Assembly: GCA_023436245.1 (NCBI GenBank)
Contig: JAEZJZ010000081.1
Coordinates: forward strand, 1 to 6,081
Reading direction: 5' to 3'
Length of the DNA: 6,081 nt
From: Bacillota bacterium
Lineage (GTDB): Bacteria > Bacillota > UBA994 > UBA5500
Shown here: positions 1-5,474 of the stretch, piece by piece
How the letters are laid out: each line of letters starts with the position of its first letter
Numbering within the stretch: position 1 is the stretch's first letter
Notes under the pieces: generated by a model
The model's database searches: none
Seen by the model: the letters and a program-made list of their open reading frames with translations, nothing else
Told to the model about the DNA's origin: nothing
Program-made: the position numbers and the translations under genes

Positions 1-30
1 GACTTTTGACTCACCGATGAGTCAAAAGTC
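1..30. repeat. Perfect 13-bp inverted repeat (hairpin)
   Basis: The arms GACTTTTGACTCA (1-13) and TGAGTCAAAAGTC (18-30) are exactly complementary around the 4-base loop CCGA. No T-run follows on the plus strand. On either strand it could fold as a stable RNA hairpin in the 3' region of a convergent or preceding transcript. It lies 14 bases from a second perfect hairpin (44-77). It may be a terminator for a gene ending left of the window or a back-up terminator for the chemoreceptor; the sequence does not decide. Confidence 0.55.
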
Positions 31-43
31 CGTCCCCCTGACT

Positions 44-77
44 CAAAGAGGCTGACTGGAAACGGTCAGCCTCTTTG
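44..77 (-). terminator. Probable intrinsic terminator of the chemoreceptor gene (possibly bidirectional)
   Basis: A perfect 13-bp stem, CAAAGAGGCTGAC (44-56) with GTCAGCCTCTTTG (65-77), encloses an 8-base loop. It starts 24 bases beyond the chemoreceptor stop codon. The outer stem is A-rich on one side and T-rich on the other, as in bidirectional terminators where the A and U tracts pair within the stem. The U tract is short (CTCTTTG) and no long T-run follows, so termination strength is uncertain. Confidence 0.6.
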
Positions 78-101
78 TCATACCTCAGAGTTCTCTGTTC
101 A

Positions 102-2024
102 CTAAGCGCGGAAGGCCTGAATCGTCTTCTGCAGTTGTTCGGCCAAGCGGGTCAAGCCCTCAGAGGCAGAACTGATCTGTTGCGTGGAACTGGTCTGTTC
201 CTGTGCGGCAGCGGCCACTTCCTCGGCAGAGGCGGCACTCTCGCTGGAGACAGCGCTCACGCTGTGGATTACGCTCACTACCTCATCGGTGCTCCGGCTG
301 AGGGTAGTCAGGCCCTGCATGATCTGACCAACTTCCTTGTCTGACTGGTCAATCGCGGTGGCGATGCGCTGGAACGTGGTAGCCATCTGCTCCACCGTCT
401 CTTCGGTGCCGGCAGCGGCCTCCCGGCTCTTGATCATCTCCTGCACGGCGGCATTGGTTGCCTGCCTGACCTGGTTGATCACACCGACGATTTCCTTGGT
501 CGAATCGGCCGTCTGTTCTGACAGTCTGCGTACCTGTTCTGCGACCACCGCAAATCCCAGACCGTGCTCGCCTGCCCGAGCCGCTTCCACGGCAGCGTTC
601 AGCGCCAAGAGGTCAGTCTGGCTGGAGATGCGGTCGATGATTTCCACAATGCGACCGATGCGCTCAGAGTAGCCTTCCAGCTGACGGATTGACTCCTCGG
701 CGTTATTCACCGCGGCCACCGTACGGGTGGCTGCCTGGTTCTGCGATTCAACTAGCGGCAAGGCCTCGGTGGCCATCTTGCGCACCTGGCTGCTGAGCAC
801 GCCAGCCTGCTCTGCCTTCTGAATCATGGATTGAGCCGACCTGGCCATCTCCTCCACCAAATCTGCCCCGTGGCTGGCTTCGCTGGCCAGTCGGGAAGCT
901 CCGGTCGAGACTTCTTCGATGGTTGCGGCCACCTGTTCGGTGCTCTGGCTGGCTTCCCGGGCGGCAGTGACCAGCGTTTGGGAGGCATCGATCAGTTGTC
1001 CGGAGGCGCCGCGAATGCCCTGCACCAGATTGCGCAAATTGGTCACCATCGTGTTGAAGTTGCCGGCCAAAATGCCAAGCTCGTCGTTGGAGGTGACCTC
1101 AACTTGCTGGTCCAGTTGGCCCCTGGCCAAGACGGAAGTGGCGTCACTGAGCAATCCGACTGGCTTGAGTAGGTGCCCGGAGACGAAGTAGACGATGGTT
1201 CCCATCACCAGTAGACAGCCGATAGCTACTAGGATGATGGATGATCCGCTGGACTTGCCGTAGGCAGTCTTGGACATCGGGATTTGGAAGGTCACGCCCC
1301 AGTCAGTGCCTGGCACTGGACTGTTGCCAATCAGCATCGGTGCCCCGTCCAGAGCGAACTGTGCGGAGGTCGTCTGACCAGCCAGTGCTTTACTGATGGC
1401 GCCGGAGATGGCGCTGTTCAGCACACCGGTCCTGCGGTCACCTTGCATCAGCTTGGTGGCATCCTGCTCGGCCACCGCCTGTCCGCTCTTGTTGACCACC
1501 AGGACTTGTCCTTCCCTGGCCTTCAGCAGGTCGACCAGAGGCTGTGCCTGCACCAAAGCGCCAAAGATACCCCCGTTGGGCAACTCGATGGTGATTGGGT
1601 AGAGCCATTCACCATCCGCGCCTGCTACCGGCGATGGAGTTGGTTGGTCAGTTGTGTACTCTGCCCAAAGATCCCAGGTTCGCCCGGTCTCCAGACCGGT
1701 CGAACCGTTGCGGTAGAACACTCCGGCGATCTCTGAGTTTTCCTCGAACAAACGTGTCAGTGTAGTCCGGTTCATGCCAGCCGGGCCATTCAACATGTAT
1801 GTAGTCATCAGAGTCTGCTGATGCCGCTCGCGGTACTGCTGTACCGCGGTGGCAATGGCGCTTGTCTCGGCCTTCATCCAGTTGCTGGCCAGATCGGACA
1901 TAATGCTGCGAACGGATACGTTCAGTGAGATGGTGACGGCGGCCATTGAGGCGATTAGGAGCACGATCATCATCAAGGTCAAACGAGTGCGCAGACTGTT
2001 GGTGTTCAGGTTGAGTCGGGCCAT
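102..2024 (-). CDS. Methyl-accepting chemotaxis protein with Cache-type extracellular sensor domain
   Basis: This 640-residue transmembrane chemoreceptor senses a ligand outside the cell and controls the CheA kinase through CheW. Order: short basic cytoplasmic N-terminus; first membrane helix about 14-34; extracellular domain about 36-260, resembling double Cache domains (second half with GGIFGALVQAQPLVDLL at 151-167, VLVVNKSGQAVAEQDA at 174-189 and TDWGVTFQIP at 240-249); second membrane helix about 262-282; HAMP about 283-335 (Pro287, DELG 314-317); then a coiled-coil signalling rod. The conserved hairpin tip is unmistakable at 469-497 (QTDLLALNAAVEAARAGE, then GFAVVAEQV). About 150 residues lie on each side of the tip, roughly 44 heptads, a class common in Bacillota. 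There is no C-terminal NWETF-like CheR/CheB tether. The ATG at 2024 is chosen because GGAGGAGG lies 8 bases upstream; an in-frame start 17 codons earlier has no such site. No che gene is adjacent. The ligand cannot be predicted; the Cache assignment is by resemblance only. Confidence 0.95.
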   Translation of the reverse strand: MARLNLNTNSLRTRLTLMMIVLLIASMAAVTISLNVSVRSIMSDLASNWMKAETSAIATAVQQYRERHQQTLMTTYMLNGPAGMNRTTLTRLFEENSEIAGVFYRNGSTGLETGRTWDLWAEYTTDQPTPSPVAGADGEWLYPITIELPNGGIFGALVQAQPLVDLLKAREGQVLVVNKSGQAVAEQDATKLMQGDRRTGVLNSAISGAISKALAGQTTSAQFALDGAPMLIGNSPVPGTDWGVTFQIPMSKTAYGKSSGSSIILVAIGCLLVMGTIVYFVSGHLLKPVGLLSDATSVLARGQLDQQVEVTSNDELGILAGNFNTMVTNLRNLVQGIRGASGQLIDASQTLVTAAREASQSTEQVAATIEEVSTGASRLASEASHGADLVEEMARSAQSMIQKAEQAGVLSSQVRKMATEALPLVESQNQAATRTVAAVNNAEESIRQLEGYSERIGRIVEIIDRISSQTDLLALNAAVEAARAGEHGLGFAVVAEQVRRLSEQTADSTKEIVGVINQVRQATNAAVQEMIKSREAAAGTEETVEQMATTFQRIATAIDQSDKEVGQIMQGLTTLSRSTDEVVSVIHSVSAVSSESAASAEEVAAAAQEQTSSTQQISSASEGLTRLAEQLQKTIQAFRA

Positions 2025-2032
2025 GTCGTCTT

Positions 2033-2040
2033 CCTCCTCC
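2033..2040 (-). promoter_or_regulatory. Ribosome binding site deciding the chemoreceptor start
   Basis: On the minus strand GGAGGAGG lies 8 bases before the ATG at 2024. It lies inside the longer open frame that could begin at 2075, so it argues that the 17 extra N-terminal residues are not translated as part of the protein. Confidence 0.8.
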
Positions 2041-2130
2041 GGTTGGAGATGTACTGATAATTGTTTACTTACCATAATTGGACATGCTTCGACAATTTCC
2101 TTCCGTGATCACCCATGTTGTTGAGATAAT

Positions 2131-2150
2131 ACGCCCGTGCCTGCGGGCGT
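2131..2150. repeat. 7-bp inverted repeat between divergent genes
   Basis: ACGCCCG (2131-2137) pairs with CGGGCGT (2144-2150) around a 6-base loop. The following TCAGTTGTCTT is too poor in consecutive T for a confident terminator. It lies just upstream of the possible rightward promoter, so an operator or a stop to antisense transcription is equally possible. Confidence 0.4.
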
Positions 2151-2159
2151 TCAGTTGTC

Positions 2160-2187
2160 TTGCACCAGAGTTGAACGGCTTTATGAT
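2160..2187 (+). promoter_or_regulatory. Possible sigma-70/sigma-A promoter for the rightward genes
   Basis: TTGCAC (2160-2165) and TATGAT (2182-2187) are separated by 16 bases. The -10 element matches consensus at 5 of 6 positions; the -35 matches only at TTG. Transcription would start near 2194, giving a leader of about 145 bases to the GTG at 2338. This is the best pair I could find by eye and is weak evidence. Confidence 0.3.
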
Positions 2188-2281
2188 GGGAGTTTCCGGT
2201 CAGAGAGACGAACATCTATCTGGCGAGTCGTTGTCATTAGCAGGAATTGCGCCTTCATTCATGGAAGAGGTACAAGCCGAT

Positions 2282-2298
2282 AGCAACTCTCCGTTGCT
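2282..2298 (+). repeat. Small hairpin in the leader of the LapA-domain gene
   Basis: AGCAAC (2282-2287) pairs with GTTGCT (2293-2298) around the loop TCTCC. It sits 22 bases upstream of the RBS and does not block it. A regulatory role is not shown. Confidence 0.35.
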
Positions 2299-2320
2299 GG
2301 ATGCGTGGACACTCGAAATA

Positions 2321-2329
2321 GGGGAGAGG
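2321..2329 (+). promoter_or_regulatory. Ribosome binding site supporting a GTG start at 2338
   Basis: GGGGAGAGG ends 8 bases before GTG at 2338. The alternative in-frame GTG starts at 2305 and 2329 lie upstream of or overlap this site and lack their own. Confidence 0.7.
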
Positions 2330-2337
2330 TGTCGCTT

Positions 2338-2688
2338 GTGCAGATAAAGGTATTGCTGTTCATCATCCTGGCTCTGGTGGTGGTTGTTTTTTCTGCGCTC
2401 AACCCCCAGTCAGTGGCGGTCAACTTGGGTTTCTGGTCAGCCCCGGGCATCCCTCTGGCGGCTGTGATCATCGTCTCAGTTGCTCTGGGTGCACTGATCA
2501 TGGCCTTGCTCAGTCTGCCGAATCAGGTTAAGCAGGCCCTGAAGCTGAGGGATCTCAATCGGCGGCTGGAGCAGAGCGCAGAGAGCTTGCAGAAGGAAAC
2601 TGAGCGGGCCAACGAGCTTGACCAGCGCTTGGAGGAGATTCTGGCGGCTGCTAGCGAACAGGCGGCCTTGCCGGAGGGAGAAGAGTAG
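2338..2688 (+). CDS. Small LapA-domain (DUF1049) membrane protein, YrvD-like
   Basis: The 116-residue product has a LapA-type architecture. A hydrophobic helix begins at the third residue (IKVLLFIILALVVVVFSALN, 3-22) and is followed by the family hallmark NPQSVAVNLGFWS (22-34). A second membrane helix runs about 38-60, then a charged heptad-like helix about 62-106 (KLRDLNRRLEQSAESLQKE), probably a cytoplasmic coiled coil, with an acidic C-terminus. In Gram-negative bacteria LapA works with LapB in lipopolysaccharide synthesis control. In Bacillota the role of such proteins is not established, so the name should not be read as function. A protein of this type (yrvD) precedes recJ in Bacillus subtilis, and this gene also precedes recJ here, which supports the call. 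GTG at 2338 is chosen for its RBS and because it places the first helix at the N-terminus as usual for the family. The next gene starts 265 bases downstream across a hairpin-rich spacer. Confidence 0.85.
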   Translation: MQIKVLLFIILALVVVVFSALNPQSVAVNLGFWSAPGIPLAAVIIVSVALGALIMALLSLPNQVKQALKLRDLNRRLEQSAESLQKETERANELDQRLEEILAAASEQAALPEGEE

Positions 2689-2706
2689 GGTAATCGCTGG
2701 CAGTTG

Positions 2707-2726
2707 CAGTCCTCGGGGCGAGACTG
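2707..2726 (+). terminator. Weak hairpin after the LapA-domain gene, possible attenuator
   Basis: CAGT-C-CTCG (2707-2715) pairs with CGAG-ACTG (2719-2726) around the loop GGG, giving eight pairs with one bulged C. It begins 18 bases after the stop codon at 2688. TTCAACTT follows rather than a T-run, so full termination is doubtful. It may only protect the mRNA end or reduce read-through into recJ. Confidence 0.3.
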
Positions 2727-2741
2727 TTCAACTTGTGCTTC

Positions 2742-2796
2742 GTAGAGGCTCGGCATGCCGAGCCGATTCCGGCACCACAGCATGCTGTGGTGCTAC
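2742..2796. repeat. Pair of facing GTAG-tagged palindromes (REP/BIME-like)
   Basis: On the plus strand GTAG (2742-2745) is followed after one A by a perfect 18-base palindrome at 2747-2764 (half-site GGCTCGGCA). Seven bases later comes a perfect 22-base palindrome at 2772-2793 (half-site GCACCACAGCA), ending in CTAC (2793-2796), which is GTAG on the minus strand. Both palindromes centre on GCATGC, but their arms differ. REP elements mobilised by RAYT (TnpA-REP) Y1 transposases carry a GTAG or GGAG tetranucleotide beside a hairpin, and two in opposite orientation form a BIME. The resemblance is in layout only: no RAYT gene is present, and copy number elsewhere is unknown. Confidence 0.55.
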
Positions 2797-2851
2797 AAAC
2801 CCAAGGAAAGCGGTGTCTTTGAACGATTTGCTTCGCAACCATCGCCTTATC

Positions 2852-2879
2852 GAGATCGCAAGGCTACGCATTGCTGGGG
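2852..2879 (+). repeat. Direct repeat unit A upstream of recJ
   Basis: This 28-base unit begins GAGATCGCAA and ends TTGCTGGGG, like unit B at 2918-2945, which is 66 bases downstream. Inside it GCAAGGC (2858-2864) can pair with GCATTGC (2868-2874) around TAC, with one G-A mismatch. The units match at about 23 of 28 positions. In the recJ frame, unit A reads IEIARLRIAG and is closed by TGA at 2888. Confidence 0.6.
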
Positions 2880-2887
2880 GTGCAAAC

Positions 2888-2910
2888 TGATTCTCGGCAA
2901 GCGAGAATCA
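2888..2910 (+). repeat. Perfect 9-bp hairpin between the two repeat units
   Basis: TGATTCTCG (2888-2896) pairs fully with CGAGAATCA (2902-2910) around the loop GCAAG. No T-run follows. It ends 32 bases before the recJ RBS and contains the in-frame TGA that bounds any upstream extension of recJ. Confidence 0.55.
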
Positions 2911-2917
2911 CTTGATT

Positions 2918-2945
2918 GAGATCGCAACACTGCGTGTTGCTGGGG
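2918..2945 (+). repeat. Direct repeat unit B overlapping the recJ ribosome binding site
   Basis: This is the second copy of the 28-base unit. GCAACAC (2924-2930) pairs perfectly with GTGTTGC (2934-2940) around TGC. The final GGGG of the unit (2942-2945) forms the first half of the recJ RBS, so the hairpin abuts the site a ribosome must bind. It could tune recJ translation; this is inference. Confidence 0.6.
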
Positions 2946-2949
2946 AGGA
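2942..2949 (+). promoter_or_regulatory. recJ ribosome binding site
   Basis: GGGGAGGA lies 4 bases before ATG at 2954. It favours this ATG over an in-frame TTG at 2912, whose upstream sequence (GAATCAC) shows no RBS and lies in a hairpin. Confidence 0.8.
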
Positions 2950-2953
2950 AACA

Positions 2954-5428
2954 ATGCAGAGACAGAAGACAGAATGGCAGGTCGCTGCTCGCGACCGCGT
3001 ACGAGCCAGACAGTTGGCCGCATCTACCGGTATGCATCCAGTGGCGATAGACGTCCTCCTGCAGCGGGGGCTGCAAGACCTGACTGCCATCCAGCGGTTC
3101 TTGCATCCCGATCTCAGCCAACTGCATGATCCGCTGCTGCTGCCGGACATGGCGCGAGCGGTGGATCGTATCAAACGGGCTGTTTCCAGCAGAGAGAGCA
3201 TCTGTATTTACGGGGACTACGACGCCGACGGCTTGACGTCGACTGCATTGCTGGTGCGGTTTTTTCGGGATCTCGGCCTGAATCCGCACCATTACATTCC
3301 TCATCGTTTGGAGGAAGGTTATGGTCTGAACAGTCAGGCGATCCAGGAGATAGCAGCTATCGGCGTCAGCCTGCTGATCACAGTGGACTGCGGCATCAAC
3401 GCCGAGGAGGAAGTCGGGCTAGCGAATGCCTTGGGCGTGGACGTGATCGTCACTGATCACCATACACCGGATGCGGATCGTCGACCGGACGCTTACGCGC
3501 TGATTAATCCCAAGTTGCCGGGACACGCCTATCCCTTTACCGAACTGGCCGGTGTGGGCGTGGCAGCAAAGCTGGTACAGGCTCTGGCCGGGTTGGCCGC
3601 CGTAGCCCGTTACGTGGAACTGGTGGCTATCGGGACAGTGGCAGACGTGGTTTCCCTGACTGATGAGAACCGGGTGCTGGTGCAGCAGGGTTTACTGGCT
3701 CTGCAGCAACCAAGTATCCCGGGAGTTGCTGCGCTACTCGCTCAGGCAGGGGTGGAACCCGGCTCAGTGAAGGCAAGCAGCATCTCATACCAATTGGCGC
3801 CCAGGTTGAATGCAGCCGGCCGCCTCAACCAGGCTGACCGCGCGCTGGAACTGCTGCTGACGGCCGATTCGGCTCAGGCAGGCGATCTTGCCTTGCTGCT
3901 TGATCGCTACAATCAGGAACGGCAGGCGATTGAGCAGCAGATCCTGCTGGAAGCAGAAGCTATGCTCACGCAAATGGCGGATGAGGAGCGTTTTTGTATC
4001 GTACTGGCCAGCCCCGGCTGGCACCACGGAGTGGTGGGAATCGTTGCCTCGCGCTTGGTCGAGCGCCATCATCGGCCGGTGGTCATGTTGGCAGTGGAGG
4101 GGCAGGAGGCTAGAGGCTCCGGGCGCAGCATCCCTGGCTATAACCTGGTCGCAGCCTTGCACACGGTAGGCGCGATGCTGGTGGCCTACGGCGGCCATCA
4201 GGCAGCCGCAGGCCTCACTTTGTCGGCTGAGCACATTGGGGAGTTGCGGCGCGCTCTGAACAAGCATGTGCAGCAGACACTGCCGCCCGAGCTCTTCGTG
4301 CCGCGTATCAACCTGGACGGCGAACTGGATCCTTCTGAGTTGACGCTGCAGTTGGTGCAGTCGCTGGAGGCATTAGGTCCATTTGGCCATGGTCACCCTG
4401 AGCCGGTATTCTGCAGTCGGCGCTGGCGACTGGAAGACAGTCGGCTGGTTGGCCGGGAGGGTCAGCATCTGAAGTTGCGGATGGATGGGGGTGGCCTCCC
4501 TTGGGAGGTGATGGCCTTCCGTCGCGGCGCGGAACTGGCCGCCATGTCGGAGCAGACATGGCTGGATGTGGCCTATTCCGTGCAACAGAATAGTTGGAAT
4601 GGCCGCACCAGCGTCGTGCTGCATCTACGAGACTGGCATCAACCGGAGGCACGCGCCGGCGTAAGCGTCTACGACCGCAGACTGGAGCTGCAACGTGGCT
4701 TACTGTTAACTGATCTAATATCTCGGCCGGGAGCAGTGATCACTGTTTTCTGGCCTGCTCTGGCCGGCAGCCAATACTCGAACCTCTGGCGCAGTATGGC
4801 TGTCAAGTTGCCGGATGATCGACCCGGCCCGCTCTTCATCCGCTCTGAGGTAGGAAGCGGAAGATTGGTCGAAGCAGACCAGGTAGCTGCGACGGACCAG
4901 CTCTTTTGGCTGGATGCCCCGCTCGGTAGGCCCAGCCTCGCGGAATTGACCAAGCTGCTTGGGAGCAAACTCTATCACCTCGGAATTCACTTATTGTATA
5001 ATGGTAATGATATTGACCGAGCTTACAAACTTTTGGAAACTCACGGCCCCAATCGCCAGGCCATCGCGGCCCTTTTTCTGGCGCTCCGGGATGCTGGGCG
5101 CACTGAGTGGCGCTGGAGCGACTTGGCGGCAGCCCTACAGGGCTCTGGTCTGCAATTGCTGAAAGACCAGCTGAGATTGCATCTGCAGGTGATGCAGGAG
5201 TTGGCATTAGCTGAGTGCGCCTGCACAACTGATGGGGCTACCATCCGCCTGCTGCCGGTACCAAGGAGCAAGCAGGATTTGATGCAGTCCGCCGCATTCA
5301 CTGAAGCGTGGGAGCGATTGGCCGCCTTTGAACAGGCCAGGGAATGGTTGCGTGGGCCGGACGCTGCCGGCCGGATTTCCCGTGAATTGGTGGCTCTGGC
5401 ACAGCAGCTCGGTCACGATTGTCCATGA
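2954..5428 (+). CDS. recJ: Single-stranded-DNA-specific exonuclease RecJ
   Basis: RecJ degrades single-stranded DNA 5' to 3' in recombination and repair, in the cytoplasm, with Mn/Mg in a DHH-family active site. The 824-residue protein shows the full motif set: YGDYDADG (86-93), VDCG (144-147), TDHH (167-170), AIGTVADVVSL with Asp231, and PRLNAAGR (283-290). The DHHA1 part follows, with GWHHGVVGIVASRL (355-368), GSGRSIPGYNL (388-398) and GGHQAAAGL (413-421). The next segment has GPFGHGHPEPVF (475-486), where His occurs in place of the usual Asn of GNPEP, and leads into an OB-like fold to about 555. A further stretch to 824 resembles the C-terminal domain of Bacillota RecJ proteins, which are longer than the roughly 580 residues of E. 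coli RecJ. B. subtilis RecJ is nearly 800 residues, so the length is normal. ATG at 2954 is set by GGGGAGGA; a TTG 14 codons earlier is less likely. apt follows after 46 bases, indicating co-transcription. Confidence 0.96.
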   Translation: MQRQKTEWQVAARDRVRARQLAASTGMHPVAIDVLLQRGLQDLTAIQRFLHPDLSQLHDPLLLPDMARAVDRIKRAVSSRESICIYGDYDADGLTSTALLVRFFRDLGLNPHHYIPHRLEEGYGLNSQAIQEIAAIGVSLLITVDCGINAEEEVGLANALGVDVIVTDHHTPDADRRPDAYALINPKLPGHAYPFTELAGVGVAAKLVQALAGLAAVARYVELVAIGTVADVVSLTDENRVLVQQGLLALQQPSIPGVAALLAQAGVEPGSVKASSISYQLAPRLNAAGRLNQADRALELLLTADSAQAGDLALLLDRYNQERQAIEQQILLEAEAMLTQMADEERFCIVLASPGWHHGVVGIVASRLVERHHRPVVMLAVEGQEARGSGRSIPGYNLVAALHTVGAMLVAYGGHQAAAGLTLSAEHIGELRRALNKHVQQTLPPELFVPRINLDGELDPSELTLQLVQSLEALGPFGHGHPEPVFCSRRWRLEDSRLVGREGQHLKLRMDGGGLPWEVMAFRRGAELAAMSEQTWLDVAYSVQQNSWNGRTSVVLHLRDWHQPEARAGVSVYDRRLELQRGLLLTDLISRPGAVITVFWPALAGSQYSNLWRSMAVKLPDDRPGPLFIRSEVGSGRLVEADQVAATDQLFWLDAPLGRPSLAELTKLLGSKLYHLGIHLLYNGNDIDRAYKLLETHGPNRQAIAALFLALRDAGRTEWRWSDLAAALQGSGLQLLKDQLRLHLQVMQELALAECACTTDGATIRLLPVPRSKQDLMQSAAFTEAWERLAAFEQAREWLRGPDAAGRISRELVALAQQLGHDCP

Positions 5429-5457
5429 TATAGCCAGCCTGTTCTGGCCAATCAAGA

Positions 5458-5463
5458 GGGAGG
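5458..5463 (+). promoter_or_regulatory. apt ribosome binding site with long spacing
   Basis: GGGAGG lies 11 bases before ATG at 5475, a few bases further than for the other genes here. No other start codon lies in frame between the site and the ATG, and the product begins as Apt proteins normally do. Confidence 0.65.
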
Positions 5464-5474
5464 TTCATCGACAA

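Larger units (their letters stand above)
2025..2337. other. Divergent intergenic region between the chemoreceptor and the LapA-domain gene
   Basis: These 313 bases carry the start signals of two divergently oriented genes. They hold the chemoreceptor RBS, an A+T-rich stretch at about 2055-2100 where its promoter should lie (with the heptamer ATAATTG, read CAATTAT on the minus strand, at 2056-2062 and 2073-2079, 17 bases apart), a hairpin at 2131-2150, a possible rightward promoter at 2160-2187, a small hairpin at 2282-2298 in the probable 5' leader, and the lapA-type RBS. I could not fit a convincing -35/-10 pair or a flagellar sigma-28 site for the chemoreceptor. The leader from about 2195 to 2320 matches no riboswitch I recognise. 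Confidence 0.6.

Noticed and set aside
1284..1736. Plus-strand open frame of 150 codons antisense to the chemoreceptor sensor domain
   Set aside because: It lies fully within the chemoreceptor on the opposite strand, with a product rich in His, Trp, Cys and Gln and no domain; the chemoreceptor reading is certain.
2211..2240. Sigma-54 promoter near TGGCGAGTCGTTGTC
   Set aside because: The GC of the -12 element at the required distance from GG is absent (TC instead), and no enhancer-binding site was seen.
2078..2347. Open frame of 89 codons across the divergent intergenic region, plus strand
   Set aside because: It starts with TTG without an RBS, overlaps the well-supported start of the LapA-domain gene in another frame, and its product has no recognisable domain or membrane segment.
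2618..2890. Open frame running from the LapA-domain gene through the hairpin-rich gap
   Set aside because: Its first quarter overlaps a real gene out of frame and the rest translates palindromes and repeats. No RBS or family resemblance was found. Its end is treated only as a possible coding relic in the findings.
2852..2945. T-box leader, other riboswitch or CRISPR array
   Set aside because: There is no T-box AGGGTGG-type antiterminator sequence or known riboswitch core. Only two imperfect units are present, with no regular spacer series.
2864..3304. Minus-strand open frame of 146 codons over the recJ start
   Set aside because: It is antisense to well-conserved RecJ motifs, has no RBS and shows low-complexity composition typical of the reverse of a G+C-rich gene.
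3785..4267. Minus-strand open frame of 160 codons within recJ
   Set aside because: It is antisense to the RecJ active-site and DHHA1 motifs and has no features of its own.
5433..5448. Hairpin between recJ and apt as a terminator
   Set aside because: It has only a 5-bp stem (GCCAG/CTGGC) without a T-run, in a 46-base gap that looks like a normal within-operon spacer.
5328..5474. N-terminal extension of Apt by 49 residues
   Set aside because: The extension overlaps recJ's 3' end in another frame, has no RBS and does not resemble Apt. The ATG at 5475 gives a canonical 170-residue protein.
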